Origin: Cyclobacterium amurskyense
GTDB lineage: Bacteria; Bacteroidota; Bacteroidia; Cytophagales; Cyclobacteriaceae
Assembly (NCBI RefSeq): GCF_001050135.1
Contig: NZ_CP012040.1
Coordinates: forward strand, 3,365,001 to 3,429,000
DNA length: 64,000 bases
Reading direction: 5' to 3'
Shown: positions 52,690 to 63,200 of the stretch, piece by piece
Layout of the letters: every line of letters begins with the position of its first letter
Numbering within the stretch: position 1 is the first letter of the stretch
Made by a program: the position numbers and the translations under genes
The notes under the pieces: model-generated
What the model saw: only the letters and a program-made list of their open reading frames with translations
What the model was told of the DNA's origin: nothing
The model's database searches: none

Positions 52690-53313
52690 CTATTCTGTTA
52701 TTTGAAGAGTAATAGGAATCACCTCAATCCGGCTAAGTTTTAGGTGCGCTTTATTGAGCTCAATCGCCCCCTCAAACCTTACCTTATCTCCTGTTTTTAC
52801 TTTAGACCTGAATTCCGGGATAAGCTCCTTTCGAATTTTTTCATTGATGGATTCAGAGATGCTGTTAAAATCAGAGGAGTTGTCATAATCGTTTAACTTG
52901 ACTAAACCTGAAGCGTCTCGGATGGCATTCCCATACACAAATTCCGTTTCCACTTCAATCACATGGCTTCCCACTTGCAGTAGGACATTGTTGTTATTGA
53001 CGGCTGTAACCAGACCTTCTCCTTTGACTCTGAAATAGCCGATATTCCCAATGCCCAGTGCGTATCCGTAGGTTTCAAAAGCAGCAACCGTATTTTGTTC
53101 CAAGCTCTCTATTAAGAGCGCAATGTCTGGTGCATCTTTATAGACCATCCTTAATTCATTGCTCCAAATGCCATTTACATAGGCATTTGCATCAAAGCTT
53201 ATTTCATTTCCATCTGCCAGTTTTTTATCCATTGGCTGAAAATAGACGGAATTATATCCCAATAGACCGATGACAAGTATTCCAATGCTGTATTTAATTG
53301 CTTTCCTGTTCAT
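52690..53313 (-). CDS. DUF2291 family protein
   Basis: The 207-aa protein has an N-terminal membrane anchor and the DUF2291 pattern (FDANAYVNGIWSNEL, GYALGIGNIGYFRVKGEG, GNAIRDASGLVKLNDYDN). Such proteins occur in sugar ABC operons of the ribose type, and their role is unknown. It overlaps the substrate-binding gene by 4 bases and abuts the ATPase gene. Confidence 0.85.
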   Translation of the reverse strand: MNRKAIKYSIGILVIGLLGYNSVYFQPMDKKLADGNEISFDANAYVNGIWSNELRMVYKDAPDIALLIESLEQNTVAAFETYGYALGIGNIGYFRVKGEGLVTAVNNNNVLLQVGSHVIEVETEFVYGNAIRDASGLVKLNDYDNSSDFNSISESINEKIRKELIPEFRSKVKTGDKVRFEGAIELNKAHLKLSRIEVIPITLQITE

Positions 53314-54266
53314 TTGCTTCCGTAGGCTTGGTAATCCTTCACATTTTCCTGGTTGACCATTTCTACGGTTACAGGTACCTTTTGGGCAAAATCCCGCTTT
53401 CCATCAAAATAGGATTGTGCGTATTCTGCTGCAGTTCTGGCGATCAATTTGGGAAATTGCATGCCTGTGGCCAGTATTTTCTTGTCTCTGATGGAGTTAA
53501 TAACATCGCTTGCACCATCGAATCCAAAAACCATTACCTGATCTGCTTTGCCTGAAGAAACAAGTGCCTGATATGCTCCCATCGCCATGGCATCATTGCC
53601 ACAAAATACCCCCTTGATGTCGGGGTGCACCTGTAGTATGGATTCCATAACTTCCATGGCTTTGTTTCTGTCGAAATCTGCATTTTGCTGGGCAACCATT
53701 TGAAGTTCGGGATAATTGTCGACCACAGAATGGAATCCTTTGGATCTGCTCCAGGTATTGTTGTCGCCAACTAAGCCTAGTATCTCAACATACTTGCCCT
53801 TTTTATTGAGCTTTTCAACGAAGTATTTCCCAATGGCTACGCAGCCGGCATAGCTGTCTGAAAGAATCTGACTTGTGGCTGCATCCGTTGCATTGATCTC
53901 TCGGTCCATGCAAAATACCGGCACCCCCTTTTCTTTGGCGATCCTTACATTGGCAATCGAGCCGTCTGCATCTGTAGGATTGAAAAGTATGGCATCATAT
54001 CCTGAAGAAACAGCGTTTTCAAAATGATCTGTTTCTAGTGCGGTATTGTTTTGGGAATCAAAAATAGTGGCCTCAAATCCCAATTCAGTAGCACGATCTG
54101 CGGCTGTTTCTGCCAATACTACAAACCAGGGATTGTTAAGAGTGGACACAATTACGGCCACCTTTTTAGGTTGATTCAAGGCGCGTTCATCAGGTCCTCC
54201 GCAGCCATTTAAAATCAATGCTATTGCAAAAAAGCAAAGCATTTTTAAGGGGTTGAAATTGGTCAT
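53310..54266 (-). CDS. Sugar ABC transporter substrate-binding lipoprotein (RbsB family)
   Basis: The 318-aa protein has a lipoprotein signal (hydrophobic residues 9-20, LNGCGG with Cys22) and the RbsB fold: KVAVIVSTLNNPWFVVLAE, SGYDAILFNPTDADGS, AVFCGNDAMAMGAYQAL and VFGFDGASDVINSIRD. It would bind a pentose-like sugar in the periplasm. The ligand is inferred to be apiose from context. Its gene overlaps the DUF2291 gene by 4 bases. Confidence 0.92.
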   Translation of the reverse strand: MTNFNPLKMLCFFAIALILNGCGGPDERALNQPKKVAVIVSTLNNPWFVVLAETAADRATELGFEATIFDSQNNTALETDHFENAVSSGYDAILFNPTDADGSIANVRIAKEKGVPVFCMDREINATDAATSQILSDSYAGCVAIGKYFVEKLNKKGKYVEILGLVGDNNTWSRSKGFHSVVDNYPELQMVAQQNADFDRNKAMEVMESILQVHPDIKGVFCGNDAMAMGAYQALVSSGKADQVMVFGFDGASDVINSIRDKKILATGMQFPKLIARTAAEYAQSYFDGKRDFAQKVPVTVEMVNQENVKDYQAYGSK

Positions 54267-54280
54267 TTTGGGTTTGGGTG

Positions 54281-55252
54281 TTAATTTTTTAAAACTAATA
54301 CTGCTTTCGCTACTATGCCATCACAGGAAATCCCGTAATGCTTAAAGATGTCATTTTGGGAACCGGTCACGGTGTACTCATCGGGAATGCCCATAATATG
54401 GAATGGGTTTCTCGCCCCTTGTTGAAAGAGGTAGGAAGCACAGGCTTCTCCTAATCCTCCGTTTACCATATGTTCTTCTACTGTAATTATTGGTTTCCCA
54501 GCTTTGGCTAAATCATCTAGAAGCTCTGTGTCCAAAGGTTTGATGGTATGCATGCTGATAACCTTGGTAGTGATTCCATGCTGCTGTTCCAAAACCTCGG
54601 CTGCCTGCCATGCGTGTTGGACGGTTTCCCCATTGGCAATGATGGTAAGGTCAGTTCCTTCACGGATTACTCTCCCCTTACCAAATTCGAATGTTTGGTT
54701 TTCTTCACTCAAGAAGGGTACGCTTTTTTTACCAAAGCGAAGGTAAATCGGTTGTTTAAGATTGGCGGCTAAACGCACCGCCTGTTCAGTTTCGAAGTTA
54801 TCTGCAGGTACGACAATAGTGATATTGTTGATGGCCCGAAGCACGGCAAAGTCATGTAGGCTATGATGTGTGGTGCCTAATGCACCGTAGCTTACACCAG
54901 CACTTATTCCTACCAATTTCACGGGGTTATCCGAATAGGCCACATCGTTTTTGATTTGTTCAAGTGCTCTTGCTGTAAGGAAACAAGCGGGTGAAACAGC
55001 AAATGGTTTCTTTCCTGCAGAAGCCAGTCCTGCTGCTACGCCTACTAGATTTTGTTCAGCAATGCCAACCTCTACAATCTGATTTGGATATTTCTGTCCA
55101 AATGGAACGAGTTTCCCCGAACCGCGGGAGTCACTCGTTACGGCAATGATCGATGGGTCCGCAGCAGCTAAGTTTTCAAGGGTTTCAGCAAAAATTTCTT
55201 GGTTTGCTCTACCCATTTTTAAATTTTTATTTACAATTTTATCCAGTTCCAT
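54281..55252 (-). CDS. Transketolase C-terminal subunit (split transketolase, AptB-like)
   Basis: The 323-aa protein covers the pyrimidine-binding and C-terminal domains of transketolase: DSRGSGKLVPFGQKYPNQIV, VGIAEQNLVGVAAGLA, YGALGTTHHSLHDFAVLR and a C-terminal IKPLDTELLDDLAK. The diphosphate-binding part is the next gene upstream. Two-gene transketolases of this type are used in D-apiose catabolism (apulose-4-phosphate transketolase) but also elsewhere. The pairing with the kinase and isomerase favours the former. Confidence 0.88.
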   Translation of the reverse strand: MELDKIVNKNLKMGRANQEIFAETLENLAAADPSIIAVTSDSRGSGKLVPFGQKYPNQIVEVGIAEQNLVGVAAGLASAGKKPFAVSPACFLTARALEQIKNDVAYSDNPVKLVGISAGVSYGALGTTHHSLHDFAVLRAINNITIVVPADNFETEQAVRLAANLKQPIYLRFGKKSVPFLSEENQTFEFGKGRVIREGTDLTIIANGETVQHAWQAAEVLEQQHGITTKVISMHTIKPLDTELLDDLAKAGKPIITVEEHMVNGGLGEACASYLFQQGARNPFHIMGIPDEYTVTGSQNDIFKHYGISCDGIVAKAVLVLKN

Positions 55253-55255
55253 GAT

Positions 55256-56083
55256 CTATGAGATTAATGCCTCAGCCGCGTCTAGTTCTGATATAGCCAA
55301 TTCGTATTGTTCGGGGCTTGGGACGCCATGGTGCCATTTCAAAACGCTTTCCATATAACTCACCCCTTTTCCTTTGACTGTATGGGCAATGATGAAATTT
55401 GGTTTACCAATATTGTATGGGCCATTGTTTAATGCTTCTGTCAGTTCTTTTAAATTATGACCATCAACCTCTTTCACAGACCAACCAAAAGCTTCTAATT
55501 TTTCCTGAAGGGAATCAGTATTCATTACTTCCTGATTTGAACCGGTGATTTGCTGTTTGTTATTGTCCAAAATCGCGTATAGGTTGTCCAATTTATAATG
55601 CGATGCGGAAAGAAATGCTTCCCAGTTGGAGCCTTCAGGCAATTCACCATCTCCTAAAAGCGTAAATACCCGGTGTTGCTTTTTGTCCAGTTTGGCTGCA
55701 ATAGCCTCTCCGACGCAGATTGGTAAACCATGGCCCAAAGCTCCGGTATTTTGCTCCACACCATTGACTTTTTTTGTAGGGTGACCGATATAGTGGGATT
55801 GGTACTGACAAAGCGTTTCCAGATCTGATTCAGGGAAAAAACCTCTGTCTGCAAGCGTGACAAACAAGGCTTCTACGCAATGTCCTTTACTTTGAATATA
55901 GCGGTCTCTATCGGGGTTTCTGAAATTTTCGATGTCTACATTAAGTACTTTATTGTACAATACATTCAATATGTCCACACAAGACAAGCTACCTCCAGTA
56001 TGTCCAGCTTTTGCTTTGTAAATGTATTTGAGAATATTTTTTCTCAGGAATACTGACTTCTTTTCTAATTCTTTATCTGACAT
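55256..56083 (-). CDS. Transketolase N-terminal subunit (split transketolase, AptA-like)
   Basis: I choose the ATG at 56083 (275 aa). The frame is open to 56164 inside the isomerase gene. It carries the thiamine-diphosphate domain: KAGHTGGSLSCVDIL, GHGLPICVGEAIAAKLD, then LLGDGELPEGSNWEAF and DNNKQQITG, the classical GDG...N motif. It lacks the C-terminal half, encoded by the next gene 3 bases away. Together they form a heteromeric transketolase. Confidence 0.88.
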   Translation of the reverse strand: MSDKELEKKSVFLRKNILKYIYKAKAGHTGGSLSCVDILNVLYNKVLNVDIENFRNPDRDRYIQSKGHCVEALFVTLADRGFFPESDLETLCQYQSHYIGHPTKKVNGVEQNTGALGHGLPICVGEAIAAKLDKKQHRVFTLLGDGELPEGSNWEAFLSASHYKLDNLYAILDNNKQQITGSNQEVMNTDSLQEKLEAFGWSVKEVDGHNLKELTEALNNGPYNIGKPNFIIAHTVKGKGVSYMESVLKWHHGVPSPEQYELAISELDAAEALIS

Positions 56084-56120
56084 TATTGTTCTGTCTTCTT
56101 GGTAACAATTAACCTTTTTT

Positions 56121-57536
56121 TTACCCTTCGTGATGGTACACATCCCACCCCATATAATTTTCAAATGCTTCTTTCAAAGCATCAGAGGTATGTGAGGCAT
56201 TCATCACCACATGATGTTCGAAACCATTTTTACATATATAATTCATTAATCTTTGAAGGTTTGGGATTTTGGCAACGGCCCTATTTCCGAAAGTCTTTAA
56301 TTCGTCATCTGTTAAAACACCATCGCCCATATAGGCTTTCATGATTCCTTTGGTGTCATCTGTTGTGATTCTTCCAAAAGTCAATGGGGAGGCAGGCGTA
56401 CGCCCGTCCAATGCACCATAGGTGTTTTCCACTCCTACAGTTGTACCTAGAATTGGAGCATTGCTTATTTCAATGTCTGGTAAGAAGGATTTAGCCCAGT
56501 TTCCACAATGGAAAAGCACACATTTATCCTCATCGTCCGCATAGTTATTGTTCCAGTCTACCAAAGCACTGGGAGAACCAGAGGCCAATTGCATTGCATA
56601 CATGCTGAGGGTTCCCGTCACATCTACTTCACAGGCGCTAGGGATCATGCCTTCGCTAAACATACTTGAGCTGGTGCAAACATTGCAGCCATAATTTTGC
56701 TGAAGCGAAGTCCAACATTGAATGGCATTGGCATCCAGTTGATTTTCAGTCATAAAGTCATTCAATACCACATCAAGCTTTGCCATCTGAATTAAAGACT
56801 CACTTGGGGTTTTTCCGGTAGAAGCATAATTGTGAATTTTCTCCAAATGATCTTTTACCCGCTGATGGGTAATATCCAATTTATTGGCTTTGCCAAGTAT
56901 TTCCGACAAATCGCAGGTGACTACAGAAATACCATTTTTTTGCAATATTTTTTCACTGTACCTCACCGTGTTAAAAGCAGTGGGTCTGGCGCCAATGGCT
57001 CCAATTCGAACATTTTTCATCCCTTTAACTACACGGCAAACACCCAGGAATTTTTGTAAATCTGCCTGAAAGGATGGGTCGGTAGGGTGGACCACGTGTT
57101 TGGTAGTGATCGAATATTTGATACCGTATTGGTAAAGGTTATTGCAAACTGAGATTTTCCCACACCATGAATCTCTTCTGTTGGCTACATTTAGTTTATT
57201 CAGCTCATCAGGGTATCCTTGAATAAGTACCGGCACTTTAAGATCAGCAAGGTGTAAAGTGTCTGCAATTCCTCGTTCATCTCCGAAATTTGGGAGTACT
57301 ACTAAAACACCTGCTATATCTTCCTTATGCTTCTTGAAAAGATCAGCACATTTCCTTGCATCTGTATAGGTTTCAACACCACCAAGTTTAGTCTCATTTT
57401 CTCCAAGAATAACGGCTTTTATACCTTGTTTCTCAAGTACGTTTAAGACCTCAACCCTTGATTCTGACACAAGTTTGTCAGGGAAAAAATCTCTGTTTCC
57501 TATGATAATGCCTAAAGTAATGTTTTGATTTTTCAT
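56121..57536 (-). CDS. L-fucose/L-arabinose isomerase family protein; candidate D-apiose isomerase
   Basis: The 471-aa protein has the fucose/arabinose isomerase fold. The N-terminal half contains GVLVVLPNFGDERGIADTL and IGAIGARPTAFNTVRYSE. The metal-binding acidic residues probably lie in SACEVDVTGTLSMYAM, with His in VLFHCGNW and near HHVVMNASH. Family members interconvert aldoses and ketoses. D-apiose isomerase activity is inferred from the operon (kinase, split transketolase, GH140). It is the second gene of the operon, 38 bases after deoR. Confidence 0.85.
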   Translation of the reverse strand: MKNQNITLGIIIGNRDFFPDKLVSESRVEVLNVLEKQGIKAVILGENETKLGGVETYTDARKCADLFKKHKEDIAGVLVVLPNFGDERGIADTLHLADLKVPVLIQGYPDELNKLNVANRRDSWCGKISVCNNLYQYGIKYSITTKHVVHPTDPSFQADLQKFLGVCRVVKGMKNVRIGAIGARPTAFNTVRYSEKILQKNGISVVTCDLSEILGKANKLDITHQRVKDHLEKIHNYASTGKTPSESLIQMAKLDVVLNDFMTENQLDANAIQCWTSLQQNYGCNVCTSSSMFSEGMIPSACEVDVTGTLSMYAMQLASGSPSALVDWNNNYADDEDKCVLFHCGNWAKSFLPDIEISNAPILGTTVGVENTYGALDGRTPASPLTFGRITTDDTKGIMKAYMGDGVLTDDELKTFGNRAVAKIPNLQRLMNYICKNGFEHHVVMNASHTSDALKEAFENYMGWDVYHHEG

Positions 57537-57558
57537 TGTTTTGTAAGAAATGGTACTT

Positions 57559-57576
57559 TTTACTTTCTGTTTCTTT
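57559..57576. promoter_or_regulatory. Candidate operator TTTACTTTCTGTTTCTTT
   Basis: This motif lies in the 38-base gap between deoR and the isomerase gene and touches the deoR stop. Nearly the same string occurs in the susC upstream region at 63367-63388 (minus strand) and TTTACTTTCT at 63482-63493. DeoR-family regulators often bind TTTC-type repeats, so it may be their operator. It is AT-rich and could be chance. Confidence 0.35.
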
Positions 57577-58348
57577 AATTATTGTCTTCAGCGATGATTA
57601 ATTGGATTTCGTTTTCTTTGAAGACTTCTTTGTGTTTATTTTCGACCCCTTCGTCGGTGATAATGTAATCGATAAGGGATAAAGCTCCGAGACTGGCAAA
57701 AGCACTTTTTCCAATTTTTGAAGAATCAGCTACCAGGTAGGTAATGTCTGCGGCATCAATCATGGCTTTTTTCACTACAAGATCGCTAAGGCTTGGATAA
57801 GTAAGGCCAGATTTTAAGGATATGCCTGCAGTAGCCAGAAAGAGTTTCTGCACATTCAGTCCCTTAAAAAAGTCAGCCGCTTTTTGGCCGGTAAGTGATA
57901 AGGTAGGCGCCTTGAATTCACCTCCGGTCATGATAATGTCTATGTTTGGATTTGCTCCTAGCATCAGTGCTATATTTAGGGCATTCGTAATGACGGTTAA
58001 CCCTTTGATATTAATAATTTTTTTAGCGATCTCTGTCGTAGTAGAGCCAGAATCAAGAATGATTGTGTCTCCGGGGTGAATGAATTCCAGACATTTTTCA
58101 GCAATAATTTCTTTTTCCTTTAGGTTATCCTGATGTACTAATGAGAAATTACGCACCTGGTCTTCGACATTTTTTAAATGTACACCACCATGCTCCCTAA
58201 TGACCAATCCATTTTTCTCCAATTTCTCTAGGTCCTGTCTTATAGTGACCTCTGTGACTTTAAAGATTCTGGCCAGGTCGATAACTTTGGCAGATCCATC
58301 TTCTTTTAGTAAGTCAAGTATCTTTTCTTTTCTTTGTTTTGGCAACAT
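57575..58348 (-). CDS. DeoR/GlpR family transcriptional regulator
   Basis: The 257-aa protein starts with a DeoR HTH (QRKEKILDLLKEDGSAKVID, then RIFKVTEVTIRQDLEKLEKN). It continues with the DeoRC sugar-phosphate-sensing domain (DTIILDSGSTTTEIAKKI, then TNALNIALML and ADSSKIGKSAFASLG). It would sense a phosphorylated sugar intermediate and control this locus. It is the first gene of the operon that runs to 44151. Confidence 0.92.
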   Translation of the reverse strand: MLPKQRKEKILDLLKEDGSAKVIDLARIFKVTEVTIRQDLEKLEKNGLVIREHGGVHLKNVEDQVRNFSLVHQDNLKEKEIIAEKCLEFIHPGDTIILDSGSTTTEIAKKIINIKGLTVITNALNIALMLGANPNIDIIMTGGEFKAPTLSLTGQKAADFFKGLNVQKLFLATAGISLKSGLTYPSLSDLVVKKAMIDAADITYLVADSSKIGKSAFASLGALSLIDYIITDEGVENKHKEVFKENEIQLIIAEDNN

Positions 58349-58619
58349 TATTTCTTTGTATTTTGCGGAAGAACGAAGATAATTAACCTCTAAATAGTAT
58401 CGTAAGTTTTTTTTTCTTTTTGTTTTGGTTAAAAGTTATCAATAATGATTTTAATTTATTGTTGTGTTCAATACACTATATTTAATAAGAAATCAAAGGT
58501 CTGGATTTAAGCTAATTTCAAAGATTTCTTAATGGTGATTTTAGTTAATATGGGCGTGTGCAAGCAATTAAGCCTGCCCACGCTCCATAATTATAGGAAT
58601 AATAGGTATGTATTCTATT
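58349..58619. other. Intergenic region between susD and deoR
   Basis: It should hold the deoR promoter. The inverted repeat CAATAA...TTATTG (58440-58461) is a candidate operator. Next to susD, GCGTG and CACGC arms (58550-58588) may form a weak hairpin that ends the susCD transcript. No T-run follows it. Confidence 0.4.
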
Positions 58620-60257
58620 TTATTGATAACCTTGATGTTGAACAAATTCCTCCCGATTGGTTACCGCATCCAATTGAGCTTGGGGTATCGGTCTTATCAA
58701 GTGGAAAGGTTCTACTCTGGTGACATCAGGGTTTAAACTCAAAACTCTTTCCACCAATTTCTCTGTTCTTTTCAAGTCAAACCATCTCAATTGCTCCCCG
58801 GCAAACTCTCTAGCACGCTCGTCCAAAATAAAATCAAGGGTTACCTCTTCCGCAGTGATTTTCATTGCTTCTTCCAAACCAGGTTTTGCTGCGCGTGTTC
58901 TTACTACATTGATAAGGTCTGCTGCTGATTGTTTGTCGCCAAGAAACATCTGGGCCTCTGCTGCAATAAGGTACAATTCAGCAAATCGGATGACAAAAGC
59001 ATCCCTTGAGCTTTGCGCTTCATTGGCACTAGACCGGGTATTGTCCATGTGCTTGGTCAGGGTAGGGTAGCGAAGGTTGTCCCTTACAGTACCATTCTCA
59101 TTGTAGATGTCGTTCCTGTTGTATACTTGATACACATGACCGGGACTACCTGTGAAAGTGCTTCTGGTAGCCACCACTGCCGTGTCACCAACAGTCATTC
59201 CGGCCGGTGTGTTGGTTGAATTGGCGTACCAAACCTCCATAAATGAACCTTCGTATCTGGAGTCTTCTTCGCTAAAAAGGTCAAGAAACGCCCTTGTAGG
59301 CATGTACCTATTGAAGGGTCTTCCGTACTCAATTGCTCTTGTCATCCCAGGGAGGTTGTCGTATTTCATTAGGAAATGCAAGTGACCATTGTTACTGCCT
59401 CTTCCATGTCCTAATGGGTTGGTAGAGGAATTCCGAAGGTCATTTAGTGTTAGGTTTTCTGCATAATTAACTGCGTAAACAATTTCACTGTTTTGGTTAT
59501 TTCCCATATCCCATAGATCTGCATAATTTGAGACTAACTCGTAGCCAAAACCCCCATTGATGACTGATTCAGCCATTTGGGATGCTTCATTGTACATTTT
59601 TCTGGTAAGGTAAATCCGTGCCAGGAAAGCCATGGCTGCAGGTTTTGTAACCCTTCCGTAGTCTGAAGTTGTGGTGGATAAATTGGCTACAGCAAAATCC
59701 AGATCTGTCAGTATTTGGTCATAAAAGGTGTCTACAGGTGTTTTATTGGCTGTCGTGATGATTCCTTGGGATTCTTCAAGCGTAAAATGTACGCCTCCCC
59801 ATGTTTCCACAATATGGTAGTAATAAAAGGCCCTTAAAAATTTCAATTCAGCCTCTCTTTGTGAGCGCATGGAGGGGGTGAAACCTGCTTCCTCAATACG
59901 GTTAATTCCTGCATTGGTAAGGTTTATCGCTGCATACAATTCCCTCCATTCGGTGGTAATTGGTGCATTGGTGCCTTGTAAATTGGTATATGTAGTAAGG
60001 TCAGGCCAAACATCACCTGCGGCGCTTATCCATATGTCCGTGCCCATTTCAGTCATATTAAAACCTTCTTCTTTTCCATACCACCACCTTTGGTAAGAAT
60101 ATGCGGCATTGACCAAAGATTCAAACCCTTCAGGTGTACTGTAAACCGCTTCAGCAGTAAGACCACTGGGGTTGTATTCTTCCAGCACATCATTACATGA
60201 TGTCGTAAATAGGGCCACGAATAATGCGGCTGCTGATAGTGTTTTTATATTTTTCAT
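58620..60257 (-). CDS. RagB/SusD family nutrient-binding lipoprotein
   Basis: The ATG at 60257 gives 545 aa with a lipoprotein signal ending FTTSC. The frame is open upstream to 60296 but that part lies in susC. SusD landmarks include the N-terminal YSTPEGFESLVNAAY segment, FLRAFYYYHIVETWGG, FAELYLIAAEAQMFLGD and a C-terminal DFILDERAREFAGEQLRWFD, followed by the final proline-rich turn. It caps the SusC pore and captures glycan at the cell surface. It follows susC by 10 bases. Confidence 0.94.
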   Translation of the reverse strand: MKNIKTLSAAALFVALFTTSCNDVLEEYNPSGLTAEAVYSTPEGFESLVNAAYSYQRWWYGKEEGFNMTEMGTDIWISAAGDVWPDLTTYTNLQGTNAPITTEWRELYAAINLTNAGINRIEEAGFTPSMRSQREAELKFLRAFYYYHIVETWGGVHFTLEESQGIITTANKTPVDTFYDQILTDLDFAVANLSTTTSDYGRVTKPAAMAFLARIYLTRKMYNEASQMAESVINGGFGYELVSNYADLWDMGNNQNSEIVYAVNYAENLTLNDLRNSSTNPLGHGRGSNNGHLHFLMKYDNLPGMTRAIEYGRPFNRYMPTRAFLDLFSEEDSRYEGSFMEVWYANSTNTPAGMTVGDTAVVATRSTFTGSPGHVYQVYNRNDIYNENGTVRDNLRYPTLTKHMDNTRSSANEAQSSRDAFVIRFAELYLIAAEAQMFLGDKQSAADLINVVRTRAAKPGLEEAMKITAEEVTLDFILDERAREFAGEQLRWFDLKRTEKLVERVLSLNPDVTRVEPFHLIRPIPQAQLDAVTNREEFVQHQGYQ

Positions 60258-60267
60258 TTTGAATCGA

Positions 60268-63200
60268 TTAAAAGCCAAGATTGATTCCGAAAACATAATT
60301 TTTTAACATAGGGTAACTTTCTCCACCACCTCGCTCAGGATCATATTCATCCAGCTTTTTGCTTTTGGTAAAGGTGAATAGGTTGGAGCCGGAAAAGTAA
60401 ATCCTCATATTACTGAATATTGATTTGTCCGTGCTTGGTAGTGTGTAGCCCAGTGAAAGATTTCGTACCCTGAGGTAAGACCCGTCTACATAGCCTATTG
60501 TGCTCCAGTAAAGAGTGGAGGAGCCGGATACTCCAGCATTTGGTCTTGGATATTCATTGGTTGGGTTTTCCGGGGTCCAATAATCAATAACCTTCGTACT
60601 ATTGCTCAAATTGGACTGCCGATCGTATCTGCCTAGAAAGTCAGGATCAATCGTTTGACCCCAACGGGCAAATAGGTACACGCTAAAGTCAATTCGCTTA
60701 TAGGTTACTTTATTGTTTAAACCACCAAACCAATCCGGTCTATTATTGCCTGCAAGAACACGTCTATCATTGACGGCGTCAATTTTCATGTCTCCATTTT
60801 GGTCTTTCACTTTTATGTCACCAGGCACCTGCCCATAAACTGCGGCTTCATCTGCCTCATTGGTTTGCCATATTCCCAGTTTTTCATAATCGTAAAAAAC
60901 ACTTATCGGTTGACCAACAAACCATCCATTTCCAATATCGTCCACTCCTTCGGTAACCAAGGAAACAATTTCCTCCCTGTTTCTAGTGAAGGTAAGTGTG
61001 GTTTCCCATTGCAGGTTTTCGTTTTCGATATTTAGGGAATTAATCCCGATTTCAACTCCCTGATTTTTGGTTTTACCAATGTTTTGGTACACCTGCTGTA
61101 CACCTGAAGTTGGTGGCAGGCCACGTGGCAAAAGAAGGTCAGATGTGCGGGTGTCGTAAATGTCCATTGTGGCATTTATTCTGCTTCTCCATAGTCCTAA
61201 GTCAATGCCAAAGTTGGTTGTTTCAGACAATTCCCATCCAGCATCTGGATTGCCTAAGAGTGGGGAGAAGGTAAACCCTTGGAAACTTGATTCACCGAAA
61301 GCCATAGGGATTCTGGTTAAAGAACTTTGTGTTCCATAGGCTTTAATTCCTGAGTTTCCTGCTACACCATAGCTCAAGCGAAGTTTTAACTCACTAACAG
61401 CAGCTACATTCTGCATAAAGTTCTCATCTACTACTCTCCAAGCAAATGCTGCTGAAGGGAAATAGGCCCATTTATTTCCTTTGGACAATCTTGAAGCGCC
61501 ATCCGCTCTATCTGTAAGGGTTATCAGGTATTTGCCTTTATAACTGTAATTCAAACGTGCGGCGAAGGAGAGTACATTCCATTTCGAAAACCCACTGTTA
61601 ATGGAAATGTTGTCAGGGGCATTCCCTAGTCCAAAAAACAATTGGCCAGGAAGTAATTGGTTTTCCCCTTGGGCAAGAACATTGTCCGACTCTTCCTGCA
61701 CAAAACTGCTTAATGCTGTAATGGCAAATGAATGGTCCTTAATCTCCTTTTGGTAATTGATAACATTGTCCCAGTTGATAAAGCGGCTATTGGATGCGGT
61801 GTATTGTGCACGACTGGTGCCACCGTTTCTACTGATGGAATTGGATGCTTCGAAAAGACCAACCCTGGTGTTATTGATATTTGTGCCAAAATTTGTCCGG
61901 AAGTTAAACCCTTCAAAAGGCTTCAATTCCAAGTATACGTTGGCGAGTACATTTGTTATTTTGCCTTTGTTTGAGAATATGTCTGGTTGTTCATCCGCCA
62001 AAGGGCTAATCGAGGATCCTCCGAGTGGATAGACAATGAAATCTCCATTTTCATCATATACAGTTCCAAGAGGGATGATTTTATTGGCCATGTTCAATGG
62101 ATCCCTACGGTAACTTTCATCTCTATTGGCCACCTGCGCTTGCATACCGGCTTTTATCCAACTGTTGAAAGTATGGTCTACATTGGTTCTAAGCGTGTAT
62201 CGTTTTACATTGTCAAATTTCAAAATGCCATTTTCTCCATAAAAATCCAGAGAGGTGTATACTTTGGTTCTGTCCCCTCCGGAATTAACTCCAAGATTGT
62301 AATTTTGCTGATTACCATTGCTTAATAGTAAGCTTTGGTAGTCAATCCAATCTCCATTTGCGATGGCTGCCAGTTCTTGGGTATTAAAAATCAATGGGTC
62401 ATCAGCCACCGAGTTCCATTTTCCTGTAGTCCTATTGGCTTCTCTTTTGATGGCCACGTATTCGTCTCCATTCAATACCGAAGGGTATCTGGAAACCTCT
62501 GACACCCCATAATAGGAGTTAAGAGTGACCGAAGGCTTTCCGGAGCTTCCTTTTTTGGTAGTAATGATAACTATACCGTTTGCACCCTGCCACCCATAAA
62601 TGGCTGTAGAAGAAGCATCTTTTAAAAATTCCATTGACTCAATATCGTTGGGATTGATATTGTCAATGCTTCCCGTTTGAACGCCGTCTACAATAAATAA
62701 AGGATTGTTACTGGCTCCAATGGATCTGTTTCCTCTAATCCTAATATTGATGCCAGAAGATGAGGAACCATTGCCTCGCGTGATGTCCACACCTGCAATT
62801 TTTCCTTGAATGGACTCTAAAGGGTTTTGAGCCGGTACTTGTCTGATTTCCTCACTTTTGACGGAGGTAACCGCTCCTGTGAGGTCTCTTTTCTTAACCG
62901 TACCGTATCCAATCACGACAACTTCCTCCATATTGGTAATATCGGGAGTCAGGGTAATCTGAATAGAAGTTTGGTTACCTACTTTTACTTCCTGCGGGAT
63001 ATACCCAATGGAGCTAAAGACCAATGTTGCATCTGCCGCCGCTGAAATAGTGAATTTGCCATCAATATTAGTTGCAGTCCCAATATTGGTGCCTTTTACC
63101 AGAACAGTTGCTCCCGGAAGCACATCGTCTAAGTCGGATGATTTAACAGTTCCAGTAATAGTGGTGTTCTGAGCAGATAGCTCAGAAAGAATAAGCATAA

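Noticed and set aside
56084..56164. Longer start of the transketolase N-terminal subunit
   Set aside because: The extension overlaps the 3' end of the isomerase gene and has no transketolase-like sequence.
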